Made by a program: the position numbers and the translations under genes. Source: CALZJC01 sp963781065 (GTDB lineage Bacteria; Acidobacteriota; Thermoanaerobaculia; Multivoradales; JAHEKO01). Taken from it: a stretch of DNA of 64,000 nt. The notes beneath the pieces are model-generated. The model saw nothing but the letters and a program-made list of their open reading frames with translations. It did not search any database and had not been told where the DNA came from. The stretch is taken from contig CAWAET010000016.1 in assembly GCA_963781065.1 (NCBI GenBank), positions 134,617 through 198,616 of the forward strand. The letters are read 5' to 3'. Position 1 is the first letter of the stretch. Each line of letters begins with the position of its first letter. Of this stretch, positions 46,635-53,987 are shown piece by piece.

Positions 46635-47494
46635 GACGCTTTACGCTCCAGCTCCCAGACGCCGCCGGCCGCGGTCTCCCGGGCGTAGTCGGCGAAGTCC
46701 CTCGGCGGCCGGCCCAGTGCCCGCTCGACGCCGTCCGTGAGGTACGAATTGCGACCGTCGAGCACCTCGGCGATCAGCTGGGCGAGGGGCCCGGCCACCT
46801 CATCGGGCATGCCGTGGTCGGCGAGCTCGGCGGCGTACTCCGCGGCATTGACCGGGATGTACCGCACGTTGCGACCGATCGCGCTGCCGAGCTCACCGGC
46901 GGCCTGACCGAGGGTGAGCAGGCGCGGCCCGGTCAGCTCGTAGAGCTGCCCGATGTGCCGGTCGTCGGTCAGGGCGGCGAAGACCACGTCTGCGATGTCC
47001 TCCGCGTCGAGGAAAGGCTCGGCGGTGTCGCCGCCCGGCATGGCGAGGACGCCGTGGCGCACCGGCTCGACGAAGGTCTCGCTGAAGTTCTGGTTGAAAA
47101 ACGCGCAGCGCACGAGCGTCCAGTCGGCCCCCGAACGCTCGACGCGCAGTTCGGCCTGGCGGGCTCCCTCTTCACCCCGCCCGGAGAGCAGCACGAGTCG
47201 CCGCACGCCCTCGGCAACGGCCAACTCGGCGAAGGCGCCCACGGTGTCGGCCGCCCCGGGAAAGGCGAGATCGGGGTAGTAGATGATGTAGGCCGCCTGA
47301 GCCCCGGCCAGCGCGGGAGCCCAGGTGGCTTCGTCGTTCCAGTCGAACCGGGTGTCGCCAGACCGGGAGGCGGCCCGCACCGGCAGTCCAGCCGCTCCGA
47401 GCCGGTCGACAACTCGCCGACCGGTCTTGCCGGTGGCACCGAGCACCAGCGTGGTTCGTGGGTTGGGGGTGGCGTTGATGAGTTGAGCTGACAT
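46631..47494 (-). CDS. NmrA-like NAD(P)-binding protein
   Basis: 287 residues, atypical short-chain-dehydrogenase fold: TTLVLGATGKTGRRVVDRLG (NAD(P)-binding Rossmann), AYIIYYPDLAFPGAADTVGA, VRRLVLLSGRGEEGARQAEL and TLVRCAFFNQNFSETF. The YxxxK catalytic pair of true SDR enzymes is absent, as in NmrA/quinone-reductase-2-like members that sense redox state or reduce quinones. Start 47494 has AAGGAG 7 bases before it. Co-transcribed with DUF1772 and divergent from an AraC regulator. Confidence 0.85.
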   Translation of the reverse strand: MSAQLINATPNPRTTLVLGATGKTGRRVVDRLGAAGLPVRAASRSGDTRFDWNDEATWAPALAGAQAAYIIYYPDLAFPGAADTVGAFAELAVAEGVRRLVLLSGRGEEGARQAELRVERSGADWTLVRCAFFNQNFSETFVEPVRHGVLAMPGGDTAEPFLDAEDIADVVFAALTDDRHIGQLYELTGPRLLTLGQAAGELGSAIGRNVRYIPVNAAEYAAELADHGMPDEVAGPLAQLIAEVLDGRNSYLTDGVERALGRPPRDFADYARETAAGGVWELERKAS

Positions 47495-47622
47495 GTCATG
47501 ACTCCTTGCGTTGGGTGGGTAGTGGGTAGTTCCCGTCACATGAGGAGTGTAGGAACGATGCCGGAGACAGGCCATCGCTCAGCTGCTCAACTTCATACGC
47601 GATCGTCTACAATTCGGCGCCG
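47495..47622. promoter_or_regulatory. Divergent promoter region, NmrA-like gene and AraC regulator
   Basis: 128 bp. For the regulator, TACAAT (47608-47613) lies nine bases before its ATG. For the NmrA-like gene, TACACT on the minus strand (47551-47546) is a possible -10. A direct repeat GGGTAGT-GGGTAGT at 47517-47530 is a candidate site for the AraC-type protein. Confidence 0.4.
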
Positions 47623-48567
47623 ATGGACACATTTGTAGGCCTTCTCGATGGGCCACGGGCTCGCGGCGCCTTCGCCCTTCGTTGCGTCATGCGTCCGCCG
47701 TGGTCGCTGCGAGTCCTCGCCGAGTCGCCGTTGACGCTGCTCGCCACCGTCAGCGGAGAGGTGTGGATCGTTCACGACCAGGGCGAGACCGTGCGGCTCG
47801 GTGTCGGAGATGTCGCCGTCACCAGCGGCCCGCACCACTACACCGTCGCGGGCGATCCTGAGACCGACCCGGACGTCGTGATTCACCCCGGTCAGCGGTG
47901 TTGCTCGCTCGACGGCGAGTCGATGGAGGAGGAGATGATGCACGGGGTGCGCACCTGGGGCAACGATCCCGAGGGCTCTACCGTGTTGCTGATCGGCGCC
48001 TACGAGTCCTTGGGCGACCTGAGTGATCGCCTGCTCCGCGCGCTGCCACCGCTCCTCTGGCTGTCAAAAGACGAGTGGGGATCGCCGCTGTTTCCGATGT
48101 TGTGCGACGAGGTCGTAAAGGACGAGCCCGGCCAGGCGGCAGTGCTCGACCGCCTGATCGATCTTCTGGTGATGCAGGTGCTGCGCGCCTGGTTTGCGCG
48201 GCCGGAGGCGAAGAAGCCGGCCTGGTATCGGTCGCGGGCCGACCCCGTCGTCGGGCGCGCCCTGAGCATCATGCACGGCGATCCCGCCCGTCGCTGGACG
48301 CTCGCCAAGCTCGCCGCGAAGGCCGGCGTCTCGCGGGCGGCGCTGGCGCGCCGGTTTCACGAGGTGGTGGGAGAGCCGCCGATGACCTTCCTCACCGAAT
48401 GGCGTCTGGCGCTGGCCGCCGATCTTCTCTGCGAGCCGGAAGCAACCGTCGGCACCGTCGCTTCAAAGGTGGGCTATAGCAGTCCGTTTGCGCTCAGCAC
48501 GGCGTTCAAGAGGGTACGAGGCGTCAGCCCTCAGGAGCATCGCGCGCGCGCCATGTCGTCCGCTTGA
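47623..48567 (+). CDS. AraC-family transcriptional regulator with cupin domain
   Basis: 314 residues. N-terminal cupin-6 sensor domain (LLDGPRARGAFALRCVMRPP, then HHYTVAGDPETDPDVVI) and a C-terminal two-helix-turn-helix AraC domain: TLAKLAAKAGVSRAALARRF, EPPMTFLTEWRLALAADLL, VGYSSPFALSTAFKRVRGVS. Cupin-6 AraC proteins are usually neighbours of the oxidoreductase they control, and here the divergent NmrA/DUF1772 operon fits. Ligand unknown. Probably leaderless. Confidence 0.88.
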   Translation: MDTFVGLLDGPRARGAFALRCVMRPPWSLRVLAESPLTLLATVSGEVWIVHDQGETVRLGVGDVAVTSGPHHYTVAGDPETDPDVVIHPGQRCCSLDGESMEEEMMHGVRTWGNDPEGSTVLLIGAYESLGDLSDRLLRALPPLLWLSKDEWGSPLFPMLCDEVVKDEPGQAAVLDRLIDLLVMQVLRAWFARPEAKKPAWYRSRADPVVGRALSIMHGDPARRWTLAKLAAKAGVSRAALARRFHEVVGEPPMTFLTEWRLALAADLLCEPEATVGTVASKVGYSSPFALSTAFKRVRGVSPQEHRARAMSSA

Positions 48568-48575
48568 TCGCCCGT

Positions 48576-49520
48576 CTAGCCGGCAAACCACTCACGGGCC
48601 TGGGCCACGCGGCTAGCCGGGTCGGCCTGGCCGTCGCGATCCGCGCCCACCCGCTGCAGCCGTTCCAGCAGCCCCTGCCCATTGGCGATCTGGATGTTCA
48701 ACCCCGGTCGCGCGTTGAGCTCGAGGATCATCGGCCCGTTGTCCCGATCCAGCACCACGTCCACCCCCAGGTACCCCAGCCCGGTGATCTCGTAGCAGCG
48801 CGCCGCCAGCTCCAGCAGATCCTGCCAACCGGGGATCTCGATGCCGGTCAGCGGTTGGTCGGTGTCCGGGTGCTCGCCGACCGTCTCGTTGCCCAGCACC
48901 CCGCCTACGGTCTTGCCCGTCGCCAGGTCGATGCCGACACCCACCGCACCCTGGTGCAGGTTGGCCTTGCCGTCGGAGGCGCGGGTGGGCAGCCGCGCCA
49001 TCGCCATCACCGGGTAGCCACGGAAGACGATGGTCCTGAGGTCGGGAACGCCCTTGTAGGTGACCTTCTCGAACAGCGGGTCGACCCGCACCCGGTACTC
49101 CACCATCACCTTGTCGCGGTGGCCGCCGAGGCTGTAGAGGCCGGAGATGGTGTTGGAGGCGTGGTGGTCGAGCTCTTCGGGGTCGATCAGCTCGCCGCTG
49201 ATCTTGCGAAACCGCCTGCCGCTGCGGCCGGCGATGACCAGGATGCCGTTGCCGCCGCTGCCGTGGGCCGGCTTGAGCACGAAGTCGTCGCGGCCGGCGA
49301 GCAGCTCGGGCAGGCCGGCGACGTCGTGCTGCTCGGCGATGACACCGTAGAGCTCGGGCACCGCCATGCCGGCGTCGATGGCCAGACGCTTGGTCTCCAG
49401 CTTGTCGTCGACCAGCGGGAAGAGGCGCCGCGAGTTCCACAGCGAGACGTAGTCGGCGTTGCGCCGGTTGATGCCCAGCACGCCGCGTGCCGCCAGCTTC
49501 CGCCGCAGCGACAGCATCAC
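48576..49520 (-). CDS. Alpha-L-glutamate ligase-like ATP-grasp protein
   Basis: 314 residues. RimK-related ATP-grasp enzyme: LGINRRNADYVSLWNSRRLF, LVDDKLETKRLAIDAGMAVP, FVLKPAHGSGGNGILVIAGR (ATP-binding), MVEYRVRVDPLFEKV, and LGYLGVDVVLDRDNGPMILELNARPGLNIQIAN (magnesium site, ELNARPG). Members are thought to add an amino acid to a carboxyl group through an acyl phosphate. Last gene of a three-gene run with the UUP1 membrane protein and the retropepsin-like protease, an arrangement conserved in many bacteria. Its substrate is unknown. Confidence 0.88.
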   Translation of the reverse strand: MMLSLRRKLAARGVLGINRRNADYVSLWNSRRLFPLVDDKLETKRLAIDAGMAVPELYGVIAEQHDVAGLPELLAGRDDFVLKPAHGSGGNGILVIAGRSGRRFRKISGELIDPEELDHHASNTISGLYSLGGHRDKVMVEYRVRVDPLFEKVTYKGVPDLRTIVFRGYPVMAMARLPTRASDGKANLHQGAVGVGIDLATGKTVGGVLGNETVGEHPDTDQPLTGIEIPGWQDLLELAARCYEITGLGYLGVDVVLDRDNGPMILELNARPGLNIQIANGQGLLERLQRVGADRDGQADPASRVAQAREWFAG

Positions 49521-49548
49521 GGGCTGGCCCTCAATCCGCGCACCGGCA

Positions 49549-51072
49549 TCACTCGCCCGACAGGGCCCGGAAGCGCCGTAGCTCGAGCAGTCGGAAGCCG
49601 CGATAGCGGCCCAGCAGCAGCATCGCCGCCAGCAGCACCAGCAGCAGCTCGGGGAAGATGACCACCAGGTGCTCGACCACGTCGAGCGACATCACCAGAT
49701 AGCTCAGCGCCGCCACCAGCAGGCTGCCCAGCCCCTCCTGGATCGCCTCGGACCCGCCGCGCTCTTCCCAGACGATCGACAGCCGCTCGATCGCCATGGT
49801 CAGGATGACCAGCGGGAACAGCGCCACCGACAGCCCGGTCTCGATCCCCAGCCGGTGGCTCAGTACGCTGATCGCCGCCATCAACAGCACCACCAGGGTG
49901 AGCACAGCCGCCAGCCGCGGCACCAGCAGCAGGCGCAGCTTCTCGAGATAGAAGCGCAGCCCCAGCCCCAGCGAGACCACCAGGGTGAACAGCACGATCC
50001 CCCACACCAGGCGCGTCTCGCGAAAGGCCAACGCCACCAGGATCGGGGTGAAGGTGCCGAATGTCTTGATGCCGACGACGTTGCGCAGCAGCACCATCAG
50101 CAGGGCGCCGACCGGAATCAGCAGCATCACCCCGTAGACCGCCTGGGTCTGGATCGGCAGGCCGAAGAGCGAGAACTCCACCAGCCGCGAGCTCCGCAGC
50201 TCGGCGCGACGCTCGGCCACCTCCATCGCCGCCACCGCGTCGGACTGGACCGAGATCTGCACCTCGGGGTTGCCCGCCCCCTGCACCTGGATCAGCGGCC
50301 GGTCGCCGCGCCACCAGATCAGCAGGTCGTCGGGCCAGCCTTCCTCGCCGGTGGCGGGGTCGAAGGCCAGCCAGCGGCCCTCGTCGTAGACCTCGAGCCA
50401 CGGCCGGAAGCGGGCCCGGCGCCGGCGTTCCTCGAGCGGCAGGCCGTAGGCCACCCGCGCCGGCACGCCGATGGCGGCGAGCAGCTGGACCGCCAGCTGC
50501 GCCCGGCGGGCGGCGGCGCGGCCCGAGCCCATGAGCAGCTCGGCGGTTTCGTCGGTCTCGTCCTTGCCCAACCGGCGCAGCACCGCGGCGGTGAAGGTGA
50601 TCGTGTCCGCCGACTCTCGCCGCACCTCGGCCACCAGGCCTTCGAAAGCGGTCTGGAACGGCTCGACCAGCATCGGTGGCGCGGGCGGCGACGGCCGGTC
50701 GGTCAGCCGCTGGCCGTCGTCGGCATAGACCACCGCCCGGTAGTAGAGGGTCTGGCGCCCGGCCGCCTGGCGGATCGCCCAGCGCGCCTCGCGGCCGCCG
50801 CCCTCCTGCTGCTCGTCGAGGGTCAAGCCGTAGCCGCGGGAGACGAACTTCTCGTCCAGGATCGAGTAGCCCGGCTGCCCGTTGGGGATCTGCAGGACCG
50901 CCTTGACCGGCTTTCGCCCGGCCTGGATCGAAAACCGGGCTTGCACGGTCCAGACCTTGGTCTCGGCCTCGGGCAGCAGGGGGAAGCCGAGCACCGCGGC
51001 CTTGTAGGTGAAGACCCCCAGGCCGATGACGGTCAGGAGGGCGGCAAGAACGAACAGGTAGGCACGATTCAT
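49549..51072 (-). CDS. UUP1-family / inactive-transglutaminase membrane protein
   Basis: 507 residues. N-terminal helix (AYLFVLAALLTVIGLGVFTY), a periplasmic region with a transglutaminase-like fold (LLAAIGVPARVAYGLPLEER, WLEVYDEGRWLAFDPATGEEG), and about seven C-terminal helices starting QAVYGVMLLIPVGALLMVLL. The catalytic cysteine of true transglutaminases is missing at the expected helix (AQLAVQLLAAIGVPA), hence inactive; the His/Asp-like positions are partly present. Overlaps the protease gene stop by 4 bp and is followed by the glutamate ligase, so all three are likely one operon and one system. Confidence 0.85.
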   Translation of the reverse strand: MNRAYLFVLAALLTVIGLGVFTYKAAVLGFPLLPEAETKVWTVQARFSIQAGRKPVKAVLQIPNGQPGYSILDEKFVSRGYGLTLDEQQEGGGREARWAIRQAAGRQTLYYRAVVYADDGQRLTDRPSPPAPPMLVEPFQTAFEGLVAEVRRESADTITFTAAVLRRLGKDETDETAELLMGSGRAAARRAQLAVQLLAAIGVPARVAYGLPLEERRRRARFRPWLEVYDEGRWLAFDPATGEEGWPDDLLIWWRGDRPLIQVQGAGNPEVQISVQSDAVAAMEVAERRAELRSSRLVEFSLFGLPIQTQAVYGVMLLIPVGALLMVLLRNVVGIKTFGTFTPILVALAFRETRLVWGIVLFTLVVSLGLGLRFYLEKLRLLLVPRLAAVLTLVVLLMAAISVLSHRLGIETGLSVALFPLVILTMAIERLSIVWEERGGSEAIQEGLGSLLVAALSYLVMSLDVVEHLVVIFPELLLVLLAAMLLLGRYRGFRLLELRRFRALSGE

Positions 51073-51641
51073 TCGTCGCCGCAGCCGGGCTCGGAGGTGT
51101 TGGTCTCGTCGGGGTCGATGATGGCGATGCCGGCCAGGGCACTCCGGCCCAGCAGCACCGGGTAGTCGAACTCGCTGCGGTCGATGAGGCTGAACTCCAC
51201 CTTGCGCCGGTGGTCGCCGAGGCAGACGGTCAGCGAGACCACCGCGCGGCGCTGCGAGTCGCCGTCGTGCCGCTTGATGTACACCCGCCGCAGCAGAGGC
51301 CGCTCCAGCCGGACAGTCTTGCCCTCGTCCTGGTCCTCCACCGTGAAGCGCATCCAGGTCTTGCCCTTGCGGCGGACCCGCCGGATGTCGACGGCGTCGA
51401 GCGACGAGGTGTCGGCGCCGGTGTCGAGCTTGGCCTCGAGCAGAAAACCGGCTTCCTCGAGCACCACCGGCTCGGCCCAGCCGAACAGATCGGGCTCGGC
51501 GGCGGTGGCGCCGGCCGGGGCCAGCGTCAGGACGAGCGCCACGAGGCCGATCGCCGCGGCCCTTGATCCGCCATCCGAGGCCAGCGGGCGGCAGCCCCGA
51601 CGGGCTTCCGGTTGCGAGGAGATCTCTGCCACCAAGACCAT
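51069..51641 (-). CDS. Retropepsin-like protease, RimB/Zn-protease family
   Basis: 190 residues with a signal-like N-terminus (AAAIGLVALVLTLAPAGATA). FLLEAKLDTGADTSSLDAVDI carries the DTGA catalytic motif of retropepsin-fold aspartic proteases; VRRKGKTWMRFTVED, QRRAVVSLTVCLGDHRRKVEFSLIDRSEFDYPVLLGRSAL complete the Zn_protease / RimB pattern (LGR near the end). Despite older database names, the active site looks aspartic. In the RimK-type system RimB cleaves what the ligase adds; here the same pairing with an ATP-grasp enzyme suggests a reversible modification or tag in the periplasm. Confidence 0.82.
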   Translation of the reverse strand: MVLVAEISSQPEARRGCRPLASDGGSRAAAIGLVALVLTLAPAGATAAEPDLFGWAEPVVLEEAGFLLEAKLDTGADTSSLDAVDIRRVRRKGKTWMRFTVEDQDEGKTVRLERPLLRRVYIKRHDGDSQRRAVVSLTVCLGDHRRKVEFSLIDRSEFDYPVLLGRSALAGIAIIDPDETNTSEPGCGDE

Positions 51642-51693
51642 TAGACTACCGCGGAACGACCGCAAACCGCTGCCAGGCTCCCCAGGAGGCGAC

Positions 51694-52248
51694 ATGATCC
51701 GAGACCGTTATCTCGAAGACGTGCTGCGCCAGCTGCGCAAGTACAAGCAGCTCGCCGAGCGGGCAATCGCCCAGGTCGACGACGAGCAGCTGTTCACCCC
51801 CCTGGACGGCGGCGGCAACTCGATCGCCATCGTCATGAAGCACATGGCCGGCAACATGCGGTCGCGCTGGACCGACTTCCTGACCACCGACGGTGAGAAG
51901 CCGGACCGCCATCGCGACGCCGAGTTCGAGCGCTGCGAGATGACCGCCCATGACCTGCGCCGGAGCTGGGAATCGGGCTGGCAGACGACCCTCGACGCCA
52001 TCGCCGGGCTCGGCTGGCAGGACCTCGAGCGAACGGTGACCATCCGCGGCGAGCCGCACAACGTGATCGCGGCGATCAACCGCCAGCTGACCCACTACGC
52101 CTACCACGTCGGCCAGATCGTCCTGCTGGCGCAGCAGTTCGCCGGCGACGATTGGCAGTGGCTGAGCATCCCGCCGGGCAAGTCGGGCGAGTTCGAGGTG
52201 TCGAAGGAGGGGGATCTCTACCCGGCGGCGGACGGCGACCGCTCGTAG
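51694..52248 (+). CDS. DinB/DUF1572-family protein
   Basis: 184 residues, four-helix bundle: LEDVLRQLRKYKQLAERAIA, SIAIVMKHMAGNMRSRWTDF with a first metal-ligand His, DGEKPDRHRDAEFE, and QLTHYAYHVGQIVLLAQQF with the second and third histidines. DinB-like proteins bind a divalent metal and many act as thiol-dependent transferases (bacillithiol or similar); the function here is unknown. CCAGGAGG is 5 bases before the ATG. Divergent from the protease operon. Confidence 0.88.
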   Translation: MIRDRYLEDVLRQLRKYKQLAERAIAQVDDEQLFTPLDGGGNSIAIVMKHMAGNMRSRWTDFLTTDGEKPDRHRDAEFERCEMTAHDLRRSWESGWQTTLDAIAGLGWQDLERTVTIRGEPHNVIAAINRQLTHYAYHVGQIVLLAQQFAGDDWQWLSIPPGKSGEFEVSKEGDLYPAADGDRS

Positions 52249-52281
52249 CGGGAGGGCCGGCCCGGGCCCTCAGCGGATCCG

Positions 52282-53130
52282 TCAGCCCCGGCCGCCGCCG
52301 CCCGAGCGCCGCGGCGGCGGCGGACCGCCGGCCACCGAGACCGCCAGGTTGGCGGCCGAGAACGCCGCCTGGTTGCTCATCGCGCCCCACAGGCCGCGCT
52401 GGCGAGCAATCGCGGCGTCCTCGATCCGGCGGTAGTGGGCGGCGCGGGCACAGGTTGCCGGTCGCAACAGCCCGAGCCCGCCGGCGATCACTTCGCCGGT
52501 GAAGTCCCGCCCGTCGGCCAGCGTCACGTAGACCACGCGGTGGCCTTCGCCGTCGCGCTTGGGCGGCGTCTGCTCGGTAAGGCAGACCTGTGCTCCCGGC
52601 GGCACCGCCAGCTCGAGCGCGCTCAGCGTGGCGCGGCCGAACCAGCCGAGCTGCGGGTACTTGTGCTCGATCTCGGGGGCGTCGAGGCAAGCGAGGTGGA
52701 CGACCTCGCGCCGCGCGCCGTCGCTCACCAACAGGGTCTCGCCGCTCAGCAGCCGGACCACGCGGCCCTCGACGCAGGGCGGCGCCTCGACCGACTCCGC
52801 CGGCGGCGCCTCGGGCAGCGGCGCCCGGGGCGGCGGACGGCGGCGGCCGCCCAGCTGCCAGGTGACGATGGCACTCGCCGGCAGGTCGACGTCGGCATAG
52901 GGCACCGAGACCAGCGTCCCGCCGCGCAGCCGGAACAACACCTGCCCGCGGCGCTCCTCCCAACCCCCCTCGATCGCTTCGAGGCCGGCGCCGATGTAGA
53001 CCAGCCACTCGTCGGCGATGGCGGCGCCGGTGAAAAAGGTGAGCGTCAGCGCGAGGATCGCCGGCGCGCGCCGGAAGGAGCGCGGCAGAGCGGCCGATCT
53101 CTCGGTGAAGGGCATCGCCAGATCGAGCAT
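52282..53130 (-). CDS. Exported SNase-like protein, degenerate active site
   Basis: 282 residues. Signal peptide FRRAPAILALTLTFFTGAAIA; a strand-rich domain (WLVYIGAGLEAIEGGWEERR) then a proline-rich linker and an SNase (thermonuclease) domain from GRVVRLLSGETLLVSDG to GGLGLLRPATC. Compared with staphylococcal nuclease, DGDT reads SGET and the R of FRL reads H (EVVHLACLDAPE), while LDAPE and a later Arg are kept; two of five catalytic residues are altered, so nuclease activity is doubtful. The glycine/proline/serine tail (PPPPRRSGGGGRG) is disordered. Start 53130 is a choice among two close ATGs. Confidence 0.7.
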   Translation of the reverse strand: MLDLAMPFTERSAALPRSFRRAPAILALTLTFFTGAAIADEWLVYIGAGLEAIEGGWEERRGQVLFRLRGGTLVSVPYADVDLPASAIVTWQLGGRRRPPPRAPLPEAPPAESVEAPPCVEGRVVRLLSGETLLVSDGARREVVHLACLDAPEIEHKYPQLGWFGRATLSALELAVPPGAQVCLTEQTPPKRDGEGHRVVYVTLADGRDFTGEVIAGGLGLLRPATCARAAHYRRIEDAAIARQRGLWGAMSNQAAFSAANLAVSVAGGPPPPRRSGGGGRG

Positions 53131-53202
53131 ACCGCGCCCCCCTCTATAATCCGCGAAGTTCACGCCGCGACACCGGAGCCTTGGTGATCGTCGCGATCGA
53201 CC

Positions 53203-53313
53203 GCGCTGACGGCAGCGGCGATCGCCGGCGACCGGCTGCTGGTGCGGACCCGGGGCAGCCCCTACGCCTTCGCGACGCCTGCGCCGGTGCCGATGGCGGC
53301 CGCGAGCGACTAG
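53203..53313 (+). pseudogene. PQQ-type beta-propeller C-terminal fragment
   Basis: Reads ALTAAAIAGDRLLVRTRGSP then YAFATPAPVPMAAASD and TAG. GDRLLVRTRGxxYAF is the last blade of a PQQ/BamB-like propeller. There is no start codon or upstream blade, so a remnant is likely; the rest of 53131-53369 shows no gene. Confidence 0.45.
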
Positions 53314-53354
53314 GCCGGTCCGGCAGCCCGAGCGCAGAGAAGCGGGGCCTTGTG

Positions 53355-53360
53355 TATCCT
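53355..53360 (+). promoter_or_regulatory. -10-like hexamer before kefF
   Basis: TATCCT lies nine bases before the ATG at 53370, no Shine-Dalgarno visible. Confidence 0.35.
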
Positions 53361-53369
53361 CGCGCGACC

Positions 53370-53987
53370 ATGACCCCGGTCCTCATCCTCTTCGCCCACC
53401 CCGCCCTCGAGCGGTCGCGCATCAACCGGCGGCTGGCGGATGCGGTGCGCGATCTGGAGGGCACGACCTTCCACGACCTCTACGAGGCCTACCCCGAGTT
53501 CGATGTCGACATCCGGCGCGAGCAGAAGCTGCTCGAGGAGCACGCGATCATCGTGCTTCAGCACCCGTTTTTCTGGTACTCGGCGCCGCCGCTGCTGAAG
53601 CAGTGGGTGGACCTGGTGCTGGAGCACGGCTGGGCCTACGGCTCGCAAGGCACGGCGCTGGCCGGTAAGAGGATACTGAGCGCCGTCACCACCGGCGGTG
53701 GCGCGGCGGCCTATCACCCCGAGGGCCACAACCGCTTCACCATGCGACAGCTGCTGGCGCCGATCGAGCAGACCTTCGTGCTCTGCGGCATGGAGTACCT
53801 GCCGCCGTTCATCGTCCACGGGGCGCTCGGCATGACCAACAACGAGATCCGGCGCCACGCCCGCGACTATCGGCGCACCATCGAAGCGTTGCGCGACGGC
53901 ACGCTCGACCTCGCCGCGGCGCGCGCCGAATCGCATCTCAACCCGCGCCTGGACGAGCTGATCCGCGGCGGCGGCGAGGCCGGCTGA
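53370..53987 (+). CDS. kefF: KefF-like NAD(P)H oxidoreductase, K+ efflux regulator
   Basis: 205 residues, flavodoxin fold: LILFAHPALERSRINRRLAD, DLYEAYPEFDVDIRREQKLL, IVLQHPFFWYSAPPLLKQWVD and EHGWAYGSQGTALAGKRIL, then VTTGGGAAAYHPEGHNRF. KefF binds and activates the KefC antiporter and has quinone-oxidoreductase activity. Its TGA overlaps the kefC ATG by one base (TGATG), so the two are translated together and make a KefC-KefF complex at the inner membrane. Confidence 0.88.
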   Translation: MTPVLILFAHPALERSRINRRLADAVRDLEGTTFHDLYEAYPEFDVDIRREQKLLEEHAIIVLQHPFFWYSAPPLLKQWVDLVLEHGWAYGSQGTALAGKRILSAVTTGGGAAAYHPEGHNRFTMRQLLAPIEQTFVLCGMEYLPPFIVHGALGMTNNEIRRHARDYRRTIEALRDGTLDLAAARAESHLNPRLDELIRGGGEAG

